A DNA stretch of 64,000 nt from Sepiola atlantica (lineage: Eukaryota; Mollusca; Cephalopoda; Sepiida; Sepiolidae), in NCBI GenBank assembly GCA_963556195.1, contig OY744544.1:51648325-51712324 (forward strand), given 5' to 3'. Shown here piece after piece: positions 1 through 12,743 of the stretch. A model generated the notes under the pieces. That model was not told the origin of the DNA. It ran no database searches and was given only the letters and a program-made list of their open reading frames with translations. The translations under genes and the position numbers were made by a program. The stretch's first letter is position 1. The number at the start of each line of letters is the position of its first letter.

Positions 1-3000
1 TAAATGCCAGTATAAAGTGTTGATTGTATTTAAAATATAAATTATGGATTATTTTATGTCACTTACACCAATTCCTCCCTTTTGTTTTAATGACGACATA
101 CGTTTTATTTTACTAATACTCGGAACAGAGGTGCGAATGAAAAAAGAAAGAACGCTGTTAATTATTTTATATTTACTATTATTGATTTCTACAATTACAG
201 TTAAGAATATAATTTGTTTCATGATATCAGTTTTTTTATGAAATGCATACCTTTATTTAATATTCATTTATTGATGAACAATGAAAATTTCATGAAGATG
301 GGATAATTCCTTGATTTTTTGTAGATTTCTTTTTAATTAAGGCCGGAAAACAAATTATATTAATTTGGTTGTTCGTTCTCAGAATCCAAACGCAGATACG
401 TCTTTCACTTTTAAGGAAGAAGAACAGTGATAGTTGTGAAGAAGAGGAAAGAGAAACAGTTTTAGAGAGAAGAAGGACAATGGGGAAATAATGAGAAGAA
501 TACTCGGCAAACACATATTTTATTTATTTCGAGCTATATTATGACATAGCCAGATTTGACGACAAAACTTGCGAATATCTAAAATGTACTTCATTTCTTA
601 TTTTTATCACAACACACGAAAAGTAAAAATTAATAATTGTTTACATAAAATAAGCACTGTTTACTCAAGCAGACTACCAATTTCCCTATTAAAAGAAAGT
701 GAGCCCTACTCAAATATGTCACTGGTCATGTGGTGAGGCCCGAATGTAAGAACTTTTGAATCGCATCCATGATACCCAGGTGCAACAGAATTTGAAGGAA
801 GAGTACCCGTCAGCGTTTTATGTATGGAATACACAGATCTATCTTATGGATGAGATTAAACTGTATCGGCTCGATTTGAGAGTTTTTTAAATTATGGAAT
901 TACATCCATAAGAACCAGGACCATCTTTACATGGAAGAGTAGTACCTGTCACACTTTCATCTATGGATTATAAAGAATAGCTCATGTTAATGCCGTGAAA
1001 CTGTATCACAACAATAACTCGTAAAACGACATCTTGGAGTCAATATTTGAAGAAATTGAGAACAATTACCAACCTAACTTGATTCAGCATTTAATAACTC
1101 GAAAAAGTTAGACATACTAGAAAACAAAACAAACAAGTGTGTCTAAAAAGGAACCAAGCTTAAAATATACGAACAAAGTTATATTGTTTAAGCGGATTTT
1201 TGCAAATTTCGGACGATTAAATATATCTGAAATTGGCATTACTTTTTTAAATAAGAATCTTATCTCTTTTAAACTTCAAGGTTGGATTTTCCAATGTTTC
1301 CCCTAAACTGGGTTGGTATATCATTAATGCAAATCCAGCACCAGAATTTGCATATTAGCGTCCATCTCAGGTGCATTTGAATTGCTAATGAATAAAATTT
1401 GAATCCCTACTTGAAACTATCCTAGTGTGTCTTCGGTCTCTCTGTACAGGGGCGTACCAGGATACCTGCAATGAGGAGACTTCGCCTTACAAAAAAAACT
1501 GTGACCAGATTTTTTTCTTAAATACATATTATTCGAAACCCAAATAAGATCCTTTCGGAATGGCTACACACTGGCGTATAGAAGGATTTGGCACCTTCTT
1601 CAAGTGATATAGCACTAAGCTGGATACTCCACAAACATAGATGACTTTTTATCCTAAAATTCAGCAATACCAAGAAACCACAGATGGAAATGATATAACA
1701 TGATTATAACTGTTAAATTCAGGAGAGAAAAATAATGTTCTTTAACTTCTTGAATAAATCAACGTTTGAGAGATAAGAAATAACTTTAATGGAACACACG
1801 AATATCTATGCATCTCATACCACAGGAAGACCCCTTTCATTTCTGAGATATAAGTTAAGTTAAATGAAGGAAATAGTGCATTTTTTAAAATAAATCAAGG
1901 TTGCATATTTACAAACAATTGTTTAAAAGATGTTTAATTCTTAGACAAAGCCATATGTAATGTATATACATAGTTTGTTTAGTGCCTCTGTTTTAAGGCA
2001 GATAAACACTTTTGTGATTATTTAAACTGAACACACGATACCTATTGTAATTTAGTCATTAGTTAGTTTCGGTTGTTATATGGTCCTATGCTACGATGTC
2101 ATGCGTTCCGACTTATTGCTCTCTTAATCGATTTGCGTTCAACAGTATGTTCAAGATATGCACAACGCTTTTTTGTTGACGCAACTTAGTCTGAGTCTAA
2201 TTTTTCGATATTGTCGACAACCTTTAAAACAGGAAACAATCGCCGAAGATTATAAACTACTATTTATTTCACAGGTGCAAAGTTTGGTTCACTTTTGCAA
2301 GCTAACTTACAGTTTTATAAACAACACCGAAACCTCGAATCTTACTCCCTTTTTAAATGTATTACTTTCTTAACTACATCAATTAACTTACATCGACAGT
2401 GAAATTCAACATTCTAATACATTCCGTTAATAAGTTTTGAGCACCAGTAAAATATCTTGTTGTGTCACAGTCGGTTTTCATCATATCATCGTCTTTTTAA
2501 TTGTTTAAAGCTTTCGCAAAGGATACATTCATTGACTTAGTTTGTCTGTTATACACACTTTTAGATTTTGTAACCTCGAAACAAAATACTTATTGCAAAT
2601 CAGTTATTGTATGCGAATATTTTCACACATGTTGCGCTTTTCTCATCGCTGGCTTGCGTATGAGTGTTCATGTATTTCTCAAAGTTATTGGGGCCTTTAA
2701 AAGCATAATAAGTACGATATGAGATTCCGTATTCCACGACGAATTCCAGTAGGCAAATCACTCATCTTTCAAGAGACGGAGACCAAATAAAAGTGACAAT
2801 ATTAACATTTGAAATGAATGCGTATAATTGGTTAATCTAGATAATAGAAAGAGAACATGACCAAATCGTGAATGGTGTGGTCGGGTATGCCATCAGTTGT
2901 TTTATTTTCATCTGGGGGTGGATTTAATTGCTTCAACCGTAAAAGAAATGCAGCTATCATAACGTAACCTTTAACCATTTAATCCACTTCGACCTGGAGA

Positions 3001-3223
3001 GATTTAAAGTTTAATCCTCAAATAAATTTCCACTCACTCACCAATGACATCTGGATTTCTATTCAAAACATTTCCATTTTCTCATCTTCTTTTTTTATAT
3101 TAACTTAATTAAGTCATATGCGTTTTTTGGTGATTGAGGTTTAATTCTCTTGTATTTCAAACGCTTTCTAGTGTCTTATTTTTGTTTTCTCAATATGTTT
3201 TCCTTTCTTTTCATTGCATTCAA
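1..3223. other. AT-rich DNA with no recognised gene
   Basis: I see no recognisable protein, RNA gene or repeat family here. Short open frames exist (for example 2,158-2,373 and 2,501-2,722, plus strand) but their products match no family I know, show no domain motif and have no splice or promoter context. Most likely intergenic or intronic DNA. Confidence 0.5.
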
Positions 3224-3285
3224 ATTTGCTCTTTTTCTTTGCTTTGCTTGTTTAGAAACAAGCAAAGCAAAGAAAAAGAGCAAAT
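3224..3285. repeat. Perfect 30-bp-arm palindrome, 2-nt spacer
   Basis: Left arm 3,224-3,253 and right arm 3,256-3,285 are exact reverse complements, separated only by AG. The arm reads CT-rich (ATTTGCTCTTTTTCTTTGCT at its start) and its mirror reads GA-rich. The spacer is too short for a normal RNA hairpin loop without opening the last pairs. It may be a recent inverted duplication or a fold-back assembly artefact. Confidence 0.9.
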
Positions 3286-3657
3286 CTTCTCGACTTTGGT
3301 ATTCTTCATTTTCATTTTTTAAGCTTGTTTTCTTTTGATTTTATTCACACGGTTTCTTTAATAAGGATGTTTTCATTTTATATTCATGTTTCTTTCTGTA
3401 TGTTTATTCATATTAGGCAATCGAATCGGAGAGACCCCTACGTCGAATCTATATACACTATAAGTAGGTTCAAAGAAAAAATATTTTCGTTTGATCAGTG
3501 AATTACGTGAATAACTTATTCGCCTTCAGTTCCAATAGTTTCTTTAATCGATGGTTAACATCTCATACTATACATTTCATGTTCCAGTTATTTCCCATCG
3601 ATCATAATTATTAACTTGAATAATTTCACAGAAATAGTTCGAAATATTTAATAGATG

Positions 3658-3860
3658 ATTTGTATTATTTGCATTGTTCAGACTACTGATCTCATTTTGA
3701 ATATGATTCTCACAAGGTCTTAGCCAATATAACCTCTGAGCTTCAGCAGTTCAACATAAAGATTCCCGGGTTAAAGATGAATTGAAGAAGGTCGGATGTT
3801 TAATCAGCCGAAACATTGTGAGAATCAGAGATGAGGACAGTAGTCCGAACACTCCAAATA
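3658..3860. mobile_element. Small TIR element (MITE), dispersed family A
   Basis: The left end (GTATTATTTG..CAGACTAC..CTCAT..ATTCTCACAAGG) is an imperfect inverted repeat of the right end (CCGAAACATTGTGAGAATCAG..GAGGACAGTAGTCCGAACACTCCAAAT). There is no coding capacity. The same ends occur at 37,815-38,148, and half copies lie near 30,570, 41,498 and 51,219. This is a non-autonomous TIR element whose superfamily I cannot name. Confidence 0.6.
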
Positions 3861-4889
3861 TTTGATAGATGTTCTTAACTTCTTTACCTGCTCATAAAAT
3901 CCGAGACAATTTGTGAAACTCGTCATAAATGAGTACTTAAACTAGTATATAATAAGATACGCCCAGTTAGTCAGCACGTAAAGTAATGAAAATGTTTATC
4001 CCCGCTAAAACCTGACTTACCGCCCGACGGTCAAACCTAATAAAATGTGAAAATGTATCTAAAACCTACAACAGGAACCAATACAAATAATGTTAGTTTT
4101 TATTCAGATTGATTCACAAGTAAAATGTTTCAGTTAAACATAAAATAACAGGAAAACGTATGAATATACATACATAAGTAAGTATATTTATAAGTTTTTC
4201 TCTTAAAAGTGTATGTGTGCTCCAAAAATTACGGAAAATATCGAGTTGAATTTTAGTAATATATAACATCAATTTACTATGCACAGTCAAAAAACTTCGA
4301 ACCACAAGATCGCTTGTCGTTCTATATATGAGAAAAGGGGAGTAATTTGCTACGACGCGCTGGCTGAAAGACGTAAAATGACGCCGCTTCAACGTGAATC
4401 GGACACATCAGAAAATCTTTTTTTAAATTCTTTTTCTCAAATTCATCTCGATATTTCATGGTAATTGTTGCTGTACACAAACAGGTTTGACTGATAAGTA
4501 AGTATATTCATATTTCACTTTTGCATCAGTTTGAATAAAAAACGAGCTTTTAATACGAATAAAGAGAACCTATTGTAGCAGAGTATTACGTTTATATTCA
4601 ACTAGTATGTAATGGTTATTAATTTAATCGGTGGCTTTTTGATATTTGCTAGTAAAAAATGTCAAGTATTCTCCTTGACGGCATTGCGATTTGCTAATGG
4701 TTTCAAGTGGTTCCGCATCGTTTTTGTGTTCAAAAGATTTCAAACAAATTGCGTCTAATGAGATACATCTTTGACATGTTAGTATTTATTAAATGTAAGT
4801 ATTAAGTGTTCGTTACTTTTTTTCTATGAGCAGGGTCCAATGCGTAACTATTCCATCTATTATCAACTGCATGCATGAATGTAGCACTT

Positions 4890-4890
<1 letters not shown>

Positions 4891-4954
<64 letters not shown>

Positions 4955-4985
4955 CATATATATATACATATATATGTATATACAC

Positions 4986-5016
<31 letters not shown>

Positions 5017-5029
5017 CATACATATATAT

Positions 5030-5088
<59 letters not shown>
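4891..5088. repeat. (TA)n microsatellite with CA/TG interruptions
   Basis: About 200 bp of alternating TA with scattered CATA, TGTA and CACACA interruptions. Open frames across it on both strands are (TA)n translations, not genes. Confidence 0.95.
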
Positions 5089-5159
5089 AAACTCAATGTA
5101 TGTATGGATATGTGTGTGTGATGTTTGTGTGTTTCCCATAGAAATAAGCTTGCAGAATT

Positions 5160-5510
5160 GATATAAAATCAAAAAGTGTATTATTATGTTAAATTCACCG
5201 GGGAAGACAATGGAAGTGTTTACGAATCTGGAAGATAACATTTTAGGGTGATAAAAGACATTACATCCGTAAATCTTTTAATATATCCTATTTAAATGAA
5301 ATTTAAATAATATGTAAACAAATCTCTGGGGAAAAAACTGGAAGTGATTCCGGATGTCTTAGTACCCTCCTAACCTAAGGTAGCTATGTAAACGAATCTA
5401 AGTTATAACATTTGAAATATCTTATTTTGATGGAATTTATATCATATGTATAAAAATCTCCAGGGAAAATAATAGAAGTTGTTCCGAATCTGTACGTTAC
5501 CCTTTATGCG
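5160..5510. repeat. Degenerate ~130-bp tandem repeat, three units
   Basis: A motif of the form GGGGAAGACAATGGAAGT followed by a CGAATCT-like word recurs near 5,199, 5,325 and 5,460, each preceded by an ATAAAATC/TAAACAAATCTC-like segment. Spacing is about 126-135 bp. A similar unit occurs once near 45,510-45,580, so this is a dispersed repeat family. No coding potential. Confidence 0.5.
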
Positions 5511-5785
5511 CCGAATATCTACGTATCCTCAGCCTAATTGACTCATGGAAGCAGCACCCTCTTACAACTGAAAATACGTATATCCGATTCATATAAAAGT
5601 TAGAACCATACACATAAGGCACTAATGCAAAGTGTGTTTTAACACTTCAGCTTAATTCGACTATAAAAATTAGCGGCCGAACCGGGACGAAATGGATAGC
5701 AAAAAATAGAAAGTATATATGGTGTTATGAGCATAGTGAAAAACTACATTATAGTGATCCTCATTCTCCAGCAAGTATCCTACTA

Positions 5786-5799
5786 GTATATATATATAT

Positions 5800-5880
<81 letters not shown>
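5786..5880. repeat. (TA)n microsatellite at the left edge of the long inverted repeat
   Basis: About 95 bp of TA with one AAATAT interruption. It lies outside the left arm, as the 9,153-9,560 array lies outside the right arm. Confidence 0.95.
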
Positions 5881-5883
<3 letters not shown>

Positions 5884-5954
5884 GGATAATATTAAAATCA
5901 ACAATGTTGTTAGATGTTATTGAGATACGGTGAAGCTAAATATAGTAGATAGAG

Positions 5955-6870
5955 AATTTATATGCGGATAATGAAGTGATGAAATAGATAAAATGTGAGT
6001 AGTTTACAAGTTTATTAACTCATCAAGTTTTCAGACAATGCATACGAAATACAAAATTACCTTTAAACCATGACTTTTCAAAGATAATGGGCTTATCTTC
6101 AGAAGGTCTGACAAATAACAATTGAATATTAATAAAATATTTGAGGTGAATATCTTGAAAATGCAAATTTTAAAAAAACATTATAAGGAAAAAACATTAT
6201 AGTGAAACCACATTATAGGGAAAATGTCTCAATCTAAGTCCTGAAACAGATCAAACACGATTCTAACAATGGGACGAACTTTTTATCAAATGTCAATAAT
6301 CCAAACTGTCCAAACAGTCCAGACCAAGACGCCAGAACAATGTTTTATGTTATTCTAAACCTTGAGTACACCAATAAATTATTGTCATGCTCACAGTAAA
6401 TCCCAGACATTCAGTTATGAATTATACTTTAAAATTACTCATAGAGCAATAGCATTATATATAAATCCATTCCTTAAAAACATACCCGACTTCCTGCATG
6501 TGAGTCCATATGGTTCAGAGGAATTAGACGTTTGAAATCGAAACTATTAATGGATGTGTTAATTACTGCTAGATTAACAAATTCAGAATTAAAGTAGCAG
6601 TAGGAGGAATAACTCTCAATGGCCGCGTATGTAAACATAAATTATGATCTCGAATAGATAGTGGCAGTGGAAGTGATAATGACAGTAGAAGGACTTAATC
6701 TCAAACGGCCGCTTATGCAAATAAACATCATGAGCTGGAACCGATTGTGGCAGTTGGAGTGATTAAGTTAATTGTGGAGAGAGGGGAGAATTTAGTGTCT
6801 GTCAAGTTTTTTAAAACCAGTCTGAGGAGAGGGGCATGTGCTATGCTGTTTCTAATAGCAAAGTAATAGT
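5955..6870. repeat. Left arm of a large inverted repeat
   Basis: This arm matches the reverse complement of about 8,285-9,154 along its length. Landmarks: CGGATAATGAAGTGAT (5,965) mirrors ATCACTTCATTATCCG (about 9,138); ACAATTGAATATTAAT mirrors the segment near 8,995; ACATACCCGACTTCCTGCAT (6,481) mirrors the segment near 8,625; GTGATTAAGTTAATTGT (about 6,760) mirrors the segment near 8,372. Identity is patchy with small indels, so the structure is old. Arms this long fit a fold-back-type element or the inverted terminal repeats found around some Penelope-like elements. Confidence 0.75.
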
Positions 6871-6924
6871 TGCATAAACTAGAAATAGTAAGACTCTGTT
6901 ATAGTACTACACATTTATATCCAC

Positions 6925-6959
6925 ACTCTCTCTCTCTCTCTGTCTCTCTCTCTCTCTCT

Positions 6960-6994
<35 letters not shown>

Positions 6995-7015
6995 ATATAT
7001 ATATGCATATATACA
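6925..7015. repeat. (CT)n-(TA)n compound microsatellite
   Basis: CTCTCT with one TG interruption runs into TA, then ATATGCATATATACACA. It lies inside the inverted-repeat structure, between the left arm and the PLE relic. Confidence 0.95.
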
Positions 7016-7454
7016 CATACCAACAAACATACACATCTGGGACCACATGATAAATAATACAAATTATGAATTCTAAAATATTATTCATTTTATGGATTAC
7101 ATAAATGTAAATACACCTAAAGATAAATTCTAATACAACTTAATATATTATACTATAAAATAAGAAAATTCAATAAAAAAATAATTATCTATTCAAAATA
7201 ATTCTCTAATTAAATATAAGGATGTTATTCTAGACGTGTAGGGAAGGTATTATGTGATCAAGATGTAAGCTTTTCAAGTTAATGGGAAACTTATTAAGTG
7301 GAGTGAGAAATTATGTTTTTACGTTCTGTAGATTAAGGGTATTTAGGATATAAGGTGGTGTATTCTTTTGGTCTATTATAGGTAAGTTTCATATAATAAT
7401 TTTTCCGAAGTCAGATTATATATTATGGGTGAGATTGGAGCATTTAAATAGTTG

Positions 7455-8270
7455 GTTTCTGTTTTGCGTATGTTAAGTTATTCTTCGTTGTACAATCTAC
7501 TAGTAATTTCTCCTTCTTTACGTTAATTATGTTTTTATGTTTACTAGACGTTATTATCATAATCGCTTGAGATATGCATAATTCGTATGTTTTGTTATTC
7601 GGAAAGTATAAATTAGTTGTTTTTTAGAATAGACCATTTAATTGGGAAAGGTGTATTTTTTAACTTAACTGTTTTAATTAGGAATTTGAAGGAGGTACCA
7701 GTTTTATTATCATCGTCTTCACAATTAAAGGAGCTATGGTGATTCGATATTCGATGGTGTACGAGTGTCGATGTTGTTCTTATGTATGTGTGTATTTTAG
7801 GATGCGATCTTGTTCTTATATGTGTTTTATTTTCATGTTCTCTGTACATACGTGTGTGTTGATATTTGGGTAGATAATTATAATTTTGGCGAGCTCGTCG
7901 GTTTACATTATCTAATGTAGGACTTATTTGATATATTGACCTATTGTGTGATATATTTTATTACACATCTGAGTGGCTATAATTAGGTGATGGGGATGTG
8001 TAGTGTGTTGGGTAGAGATTGTGGAAGGTTGATTTGGATTGGCAGATAAAGTTGGGTTTACATTAAAAGTTTGTATGGAGGGTAATTATGTGACTTTACA
8101 CACGCATAATATATGTTTGTGTATGCAATCGAGTTTAAGTGGGCATTGTTGTTCATTATGGCAATTGCATTTGTGATGGGTGTTAGAGGTGTCATTGTTA
8201 GATATAGTTTGAACAGTTTTCATGTTCTTATTGTTTGATGTATAAATGTTTCGGTTTAATTAGGCATCGT
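7455..8270 (-). pseudogene. Penelope-like retroelement relic: linker and GIY-YIG endonuclease, RT missing
   Basis: On the minus strand about 8,250-8,075 encodes a cysteine-rich stretch, CNCHNEQQCPLKLDC, that matches the layout of the segment between RT and endonuclease in Penelope-like elements (CxCRNKxxCPLxGxCL). Further along, 7,849-7,613 encodes HRISNHHSSFN and IKWSILK, which fit the GIY-YIG domain. After a frameshift, 7,600-7,455 resembles the domain's C-terminal cysteine segment (KTYELCISQ). Stops, the frameshift and an apparent insertion of about 150 bp between linker and endonuclease show it is dead. No RT domain is visible upstream, where the right arm of the inverted repeat begins. 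Family placement is by motif recognition. Confidence 0.65.
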
Positions 8271-8284
8271 TTAGTATGAGTATT

Positions 8285-9665
<1,381 letters not shown>

Positions 9666-9670
9666 TTATG

Positions 9671-9722
9671 GAAAAAGAAAGAAAGAGAGAGGGAGAGAGA
9701 GTGAGAGAGAGAGAGTGAGATG
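9671..9722. repeat. GA-rich low-complexity tract
   Basis: Purine run of AGAAAGAGAG type after the TA array. Confidence 0.8.
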
Positions 9723-9806
9723 TAGAAAGAAATAGATGGTGTAAATTGGCATAAATGTATTTACAACATTATTTATATTTAACAACTTCCGGTGTACAAT
9801 CTGGTG

Positions 9807-10193
9807 CTTGTATAATAAACAGCCGAAACAAAGTTTTTTTTTTGTCTTTTAGTGTTGGAGAGGTACATAAGGGACAGGAAACTCTTACAACGAATTTTTA
9901 AACACGATTTTCCAGTAATTAAAACTGATGACTTTAATTGGCGTTGCACATGTGGCTACTGTGCAAGGAGATGTCGATTAGACATAAAAGGGTTAGGGTT
10001 AGGGTTTAGGTTTAGGGTTAAGGTTAAGGGTTAGGTTTAGGTTAGGGTTAGGGTTAGGGTTAGGGTTTAGGGTTAGAGTTAGACAAATATTGTTCGAAAA
10101 CTAGAGCTGTTGTGAAGAGTTGCATGGCCCTTATTTACCTCTCCAACACTAAAAGACAAAAAACCAACTTTTTTCGGCTTTTTATTATACAAG
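9807..10193. mobile_element. 387-bp TIR element carrying a TTAGGG-type array
   Basis: The left end CTTGTATAATAAACAGCCGA and the right end (reverse complement CTTGTATAATAAAAAGCCGA) continue as near-identical inverted repeats of about 65 bp through TTTTAGTGTTGGAGAGGTA. A weaker inverted match runs another ~45 bp inward. Between the arms lies the telomere-like array at 9,989-10,082. No transposase frame. A plus-strand frame (9,852-10,034) has a short Cys-rich stretch (CTCGYC) but nothing I can assign. This is a MITE-like element that contains, or was built around, telomeric repeats. Confidence 0.7.
9989..10082 (+). repeat. Interstitial telomere-like array (TTAGGG)n
   Basis: About 15 units of TTAGGG with TTTAGGG, TTTAGG and TTAAGG variants, G-rich strand on plus. 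TTAGGG is the usual telomere repeat of molluscs and most animals. Variants throughout argue for an old interstitial block, not a chromosome end. Confidence 0.9.
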
Positions 10194-10199
10194 AACCTA

Positions 10200-11510
10200 C
10201 AATATTTTACTAGGACAAACATTTTTTAATTAACTGCAATAAGTGTCTTCCTCGTTTCCGATTCAACATTAAAAACAATTAGAAATTCAACAAAACAGCA
10301 ACATTATTTATCCACACAGTTATAATAGAAAAACACGTAATACGAATATTCATAATAAAAAATATAAAATATAAAATATAGGAAGTAAACACACCTCAAA
10401 GAAACCAAATTTTGATTATAAAAAATATAAAATATAGAATGTAAGACATGAAAATACTAAAATTTAAAAATAATAATAAGTAAAACAGAAAATACTCTTA
10501 AAAATACGTACATGGATGAAAATATATACACATCCATGTCCATATATGTATAAACAAAAAAAACGAAACAAATATATAATTAATAAAGTTACATATAAGA
10601 AAAACAACATATCCACATAAAACGAGATAATATAAGAATTAGTTTTAGAGATATACAACCATGTCAAGAGTCAATGACAAACACTTATCTTTAGGGGTCT
10701 TATACAAAAATATGGATTTGTAAGTAAAATAGTGTTCACAACTCGGGCGTCAGTTGTTGATGTTAATGGTGGCTGAAAGGGTTATTTGGCTTGATAGCAT
10801 TTACAAACAGATGACAGTGCTACATAAGCAGCTCCTGACGGAGGGGTCGCGCCACTTCATAAAAGCAGTTAGGGAATAGAGGCTGACACTGTGAAGTGGC
10901 CCCCCGATGTAGTTATGTATTCCCTAGTGAAGCTGTTGGGTGCGAATCACAAAAATGCCTTGTCATTAAAATCGTTTAGTATGCATTGCTCAGTTTTACA
11001 CTAATCCAAATGTAAAATCACAAATTATTTAATAACTTTCGCATTAAATGAAACAAAAATCCACGGATATCTTTGCTGACAATTTTTAAAGAATAAATAG
11101 ACTTGAACATTATATACATCCTAAACAACTTTATTAAATGTTTGCATAAAAAATACAGAAGTAAAATGTATTTGCAATACATATACGTAAAAATCAATAA
11201 AACACATTCGGCAGTTTTACTATGAAAATCAAATACTATGTTGTTTGTATAATTTAATTAATTAAATCTACTAACGAACATGTGTTATTCTAAGACCCTA
11301 CATAATAGAATGAATACAACTAGTTTTTTTTTTATGATAAGCACATGTTCACTAATATTTTCAAAGTTAATAAAATTGCAAAGGTTTTAGCTGATAACAT
11401 CATTATATATATATTTATCTATCATTTGAATTGTTGAACACTGTTATGACAAGTTTATAGAATATGTCCGCTTTTTAGGCATAAATATACTTTATTTTCC
11501 CCTTTTCTGT
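10200..11510. other. AT-rich DNA with no recognised gene
   Basis: Nothing recognisable as coding. A small inverted match (GGGTCGCGCCACTTCA near 10,844 against TGAAGTGGCCCCCCGA near 10,892) is the only structure noted. Confidence 0.4.
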
Positions 11511-11513
11511 TGG

Positions 11514-11640
11514 GTTGTCCGCATTGGTAGTGCTTCGGTGCGTGATAGATTAAGTTGACTTTTGTTTGGGGTTCGAATCGTGCGACTAGCAAAACAATCC
11601 TCACTGATGATTCTCAGAAAAGAAAAAAACATGTGTATGT
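11514..11640 (+). repeat. tRNA-derived SINE-like element
   Basis: A tRNA-like A-box region (TTGTCCGCATTGGTAGTGC, from 11,514) is followed 37 bp later by a perfect pol III B box, GGTTCGAATC (11,570-11,579). An unrelated A-rich tail and a (TA)n array follow. The spacing fits a tRNA promoter, but the arm pairing is too poor for a functional tRNA. Confidence 0.6.
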
Positions 11641-11670
11641 GGATATAAATTAAACAAATATTCATCATAA

Positions 11671-11703
11671 TATAATATATATATATATATATATATAAAT
11701 GGA

Positions 11704-11764
<61 letters not shown>

Positions 11765-11768
11765 TAAT
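11671..11768. repeat. (TA)n microsatellite
   Basis: About 95 bp of TA with a short AAATGGATATATGTA interruption, ending in TTAATTAATTAA. Confidence 0.95.
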
Positions 11769-12088
11769 TAAGTTCAAATATATTGATTAAAAGTATGTAA
11801 AACTAATATTTTATCGAAACTGTTCGATTCAAAGTGAAGCTTTATAAAAATAAATTATCTGAACATTAGAACAGCCTCCACGAGTTTACCAAAGTGTTGT
11901 TGTTAATAAATCTACCCTGTATATATATATATATATAAAATGGATGCTGTAGTTTGCAGCGTGCATAATTTCCCAACTTCCAGGCGAAAGTACGCTCCGA
12001 TTGAATGTTTTCTTCTTTTCAAAAAGGAGTGTTACCTCGAATATTTTTCGAATGTAACATCATCTATATCACCCAGGTTCGACACATT

Positions 12089-12099
12089 ACACCCCCCCC

Positions 12100-12158
<59 letters not shown>
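12089..12158. repeat. (C)n-(CA)n-(TA)n compound microsatellite
   Basis: A C run, then ACACACA, then about 50 bp of TA. Confidence 0.95.
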
Positions 12159-12161
<3 letters not shown>

Positions 12162-12621
12162 GAAACAAAATAAACCCGTATACTTCGTTAATTAACTTTG
12201 ATTTAGATCAAAGTGAGCGGTGCATTATCGTGCGTGCTTCGTCTAGCACCCATAAAAATGAAATACGACGTTTTACTTTACTTAATTTATAGCATTATAC
12301 TTATAGAGGCGAAAAGATAAGAATATTAACTAGGGCTTGGAGTAAGAGTTCGCAGGAATAAACATTCTATGCCAGTTAATCCGTGGGTTTACCTCACGGT
12401 CGTTAAGACTATTAATTTTATGAAATTCATGTAAATACATGTCACCTTTCAGATTACATCTTTGCACTTAAAGAAATGCGGAGAACAAGAGTGAAGCAAC
12501 CAGCAAAATTCAACAAAATGACAATAATGATGTAAGAATGAAATTGTAATATAAGATGGGATCAGTTCAAAACAATATATGTTTACTCATTCTATTCAGG
12601 TAAACGCCGGAAATTCTGGTT

Positions 12622-12622
12622 A

Positions 12623-12661
<39 letters not shown>
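12622..12661. repeat. (TA)n microsatellite
   Basis: Short pure TA run directly before the 34-bp-arm hairpin. Confidence 0.95.
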
Positions 12662-12664
<3 letters not shown>

Positions 12665-12667
12665 ACG

Positions 12668-12743
12668 GGAAAGAAACAGAAACAACGCGAATACGCACGT
12701 ATCTGTGTGTACGTGCGTATTCGCGTTGTTTCTGTTTCTTTCC
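12668..12743. repeat. Perfect 34-bp-arm hairpin, 8-nt loop
   Basis: Arms 12,668-12,701 and 12,710-12,743 are exact reverse complements around TCTGTGTG. The arm has two CpG-rich words (ACGCGAATACGCACGTA) unusual in this AT-rich setting. It could be a small inverted duplication, a fold-back element tip, or a source of hairpin RNA; typical animal miRNA hairpins are imperfect, which argues against that role. Confidence 0.9.

Noticed and set aside
4802..5241. Long open frames on both strands rich in Tyr-Ile
   Set aside because: Translations of (TA)n; the same applies to frames near 9,076-9,370, 16,569-17,005, 26,847-27,269, 36,985-37,233, 58,641-58,886, 61,985-62,290 and 63,613-63,894.
9852..10034. 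Cys-containing frame with WRCTCGYC, loosely like a P2X7-type zinc-binding segment found in some transposons
   Set aside because: Only one short motif, and the frame runs straight into the telomeric repeat; too little to name a domain.
11608..11640. CTGATGATTCTCAGAAAAGAAA after the tRNA-like SINE as a hammerhead
   Set aside because: CUGAUGA is present, but there is no stem II and no GAAAC/stem III with a cleavage site.
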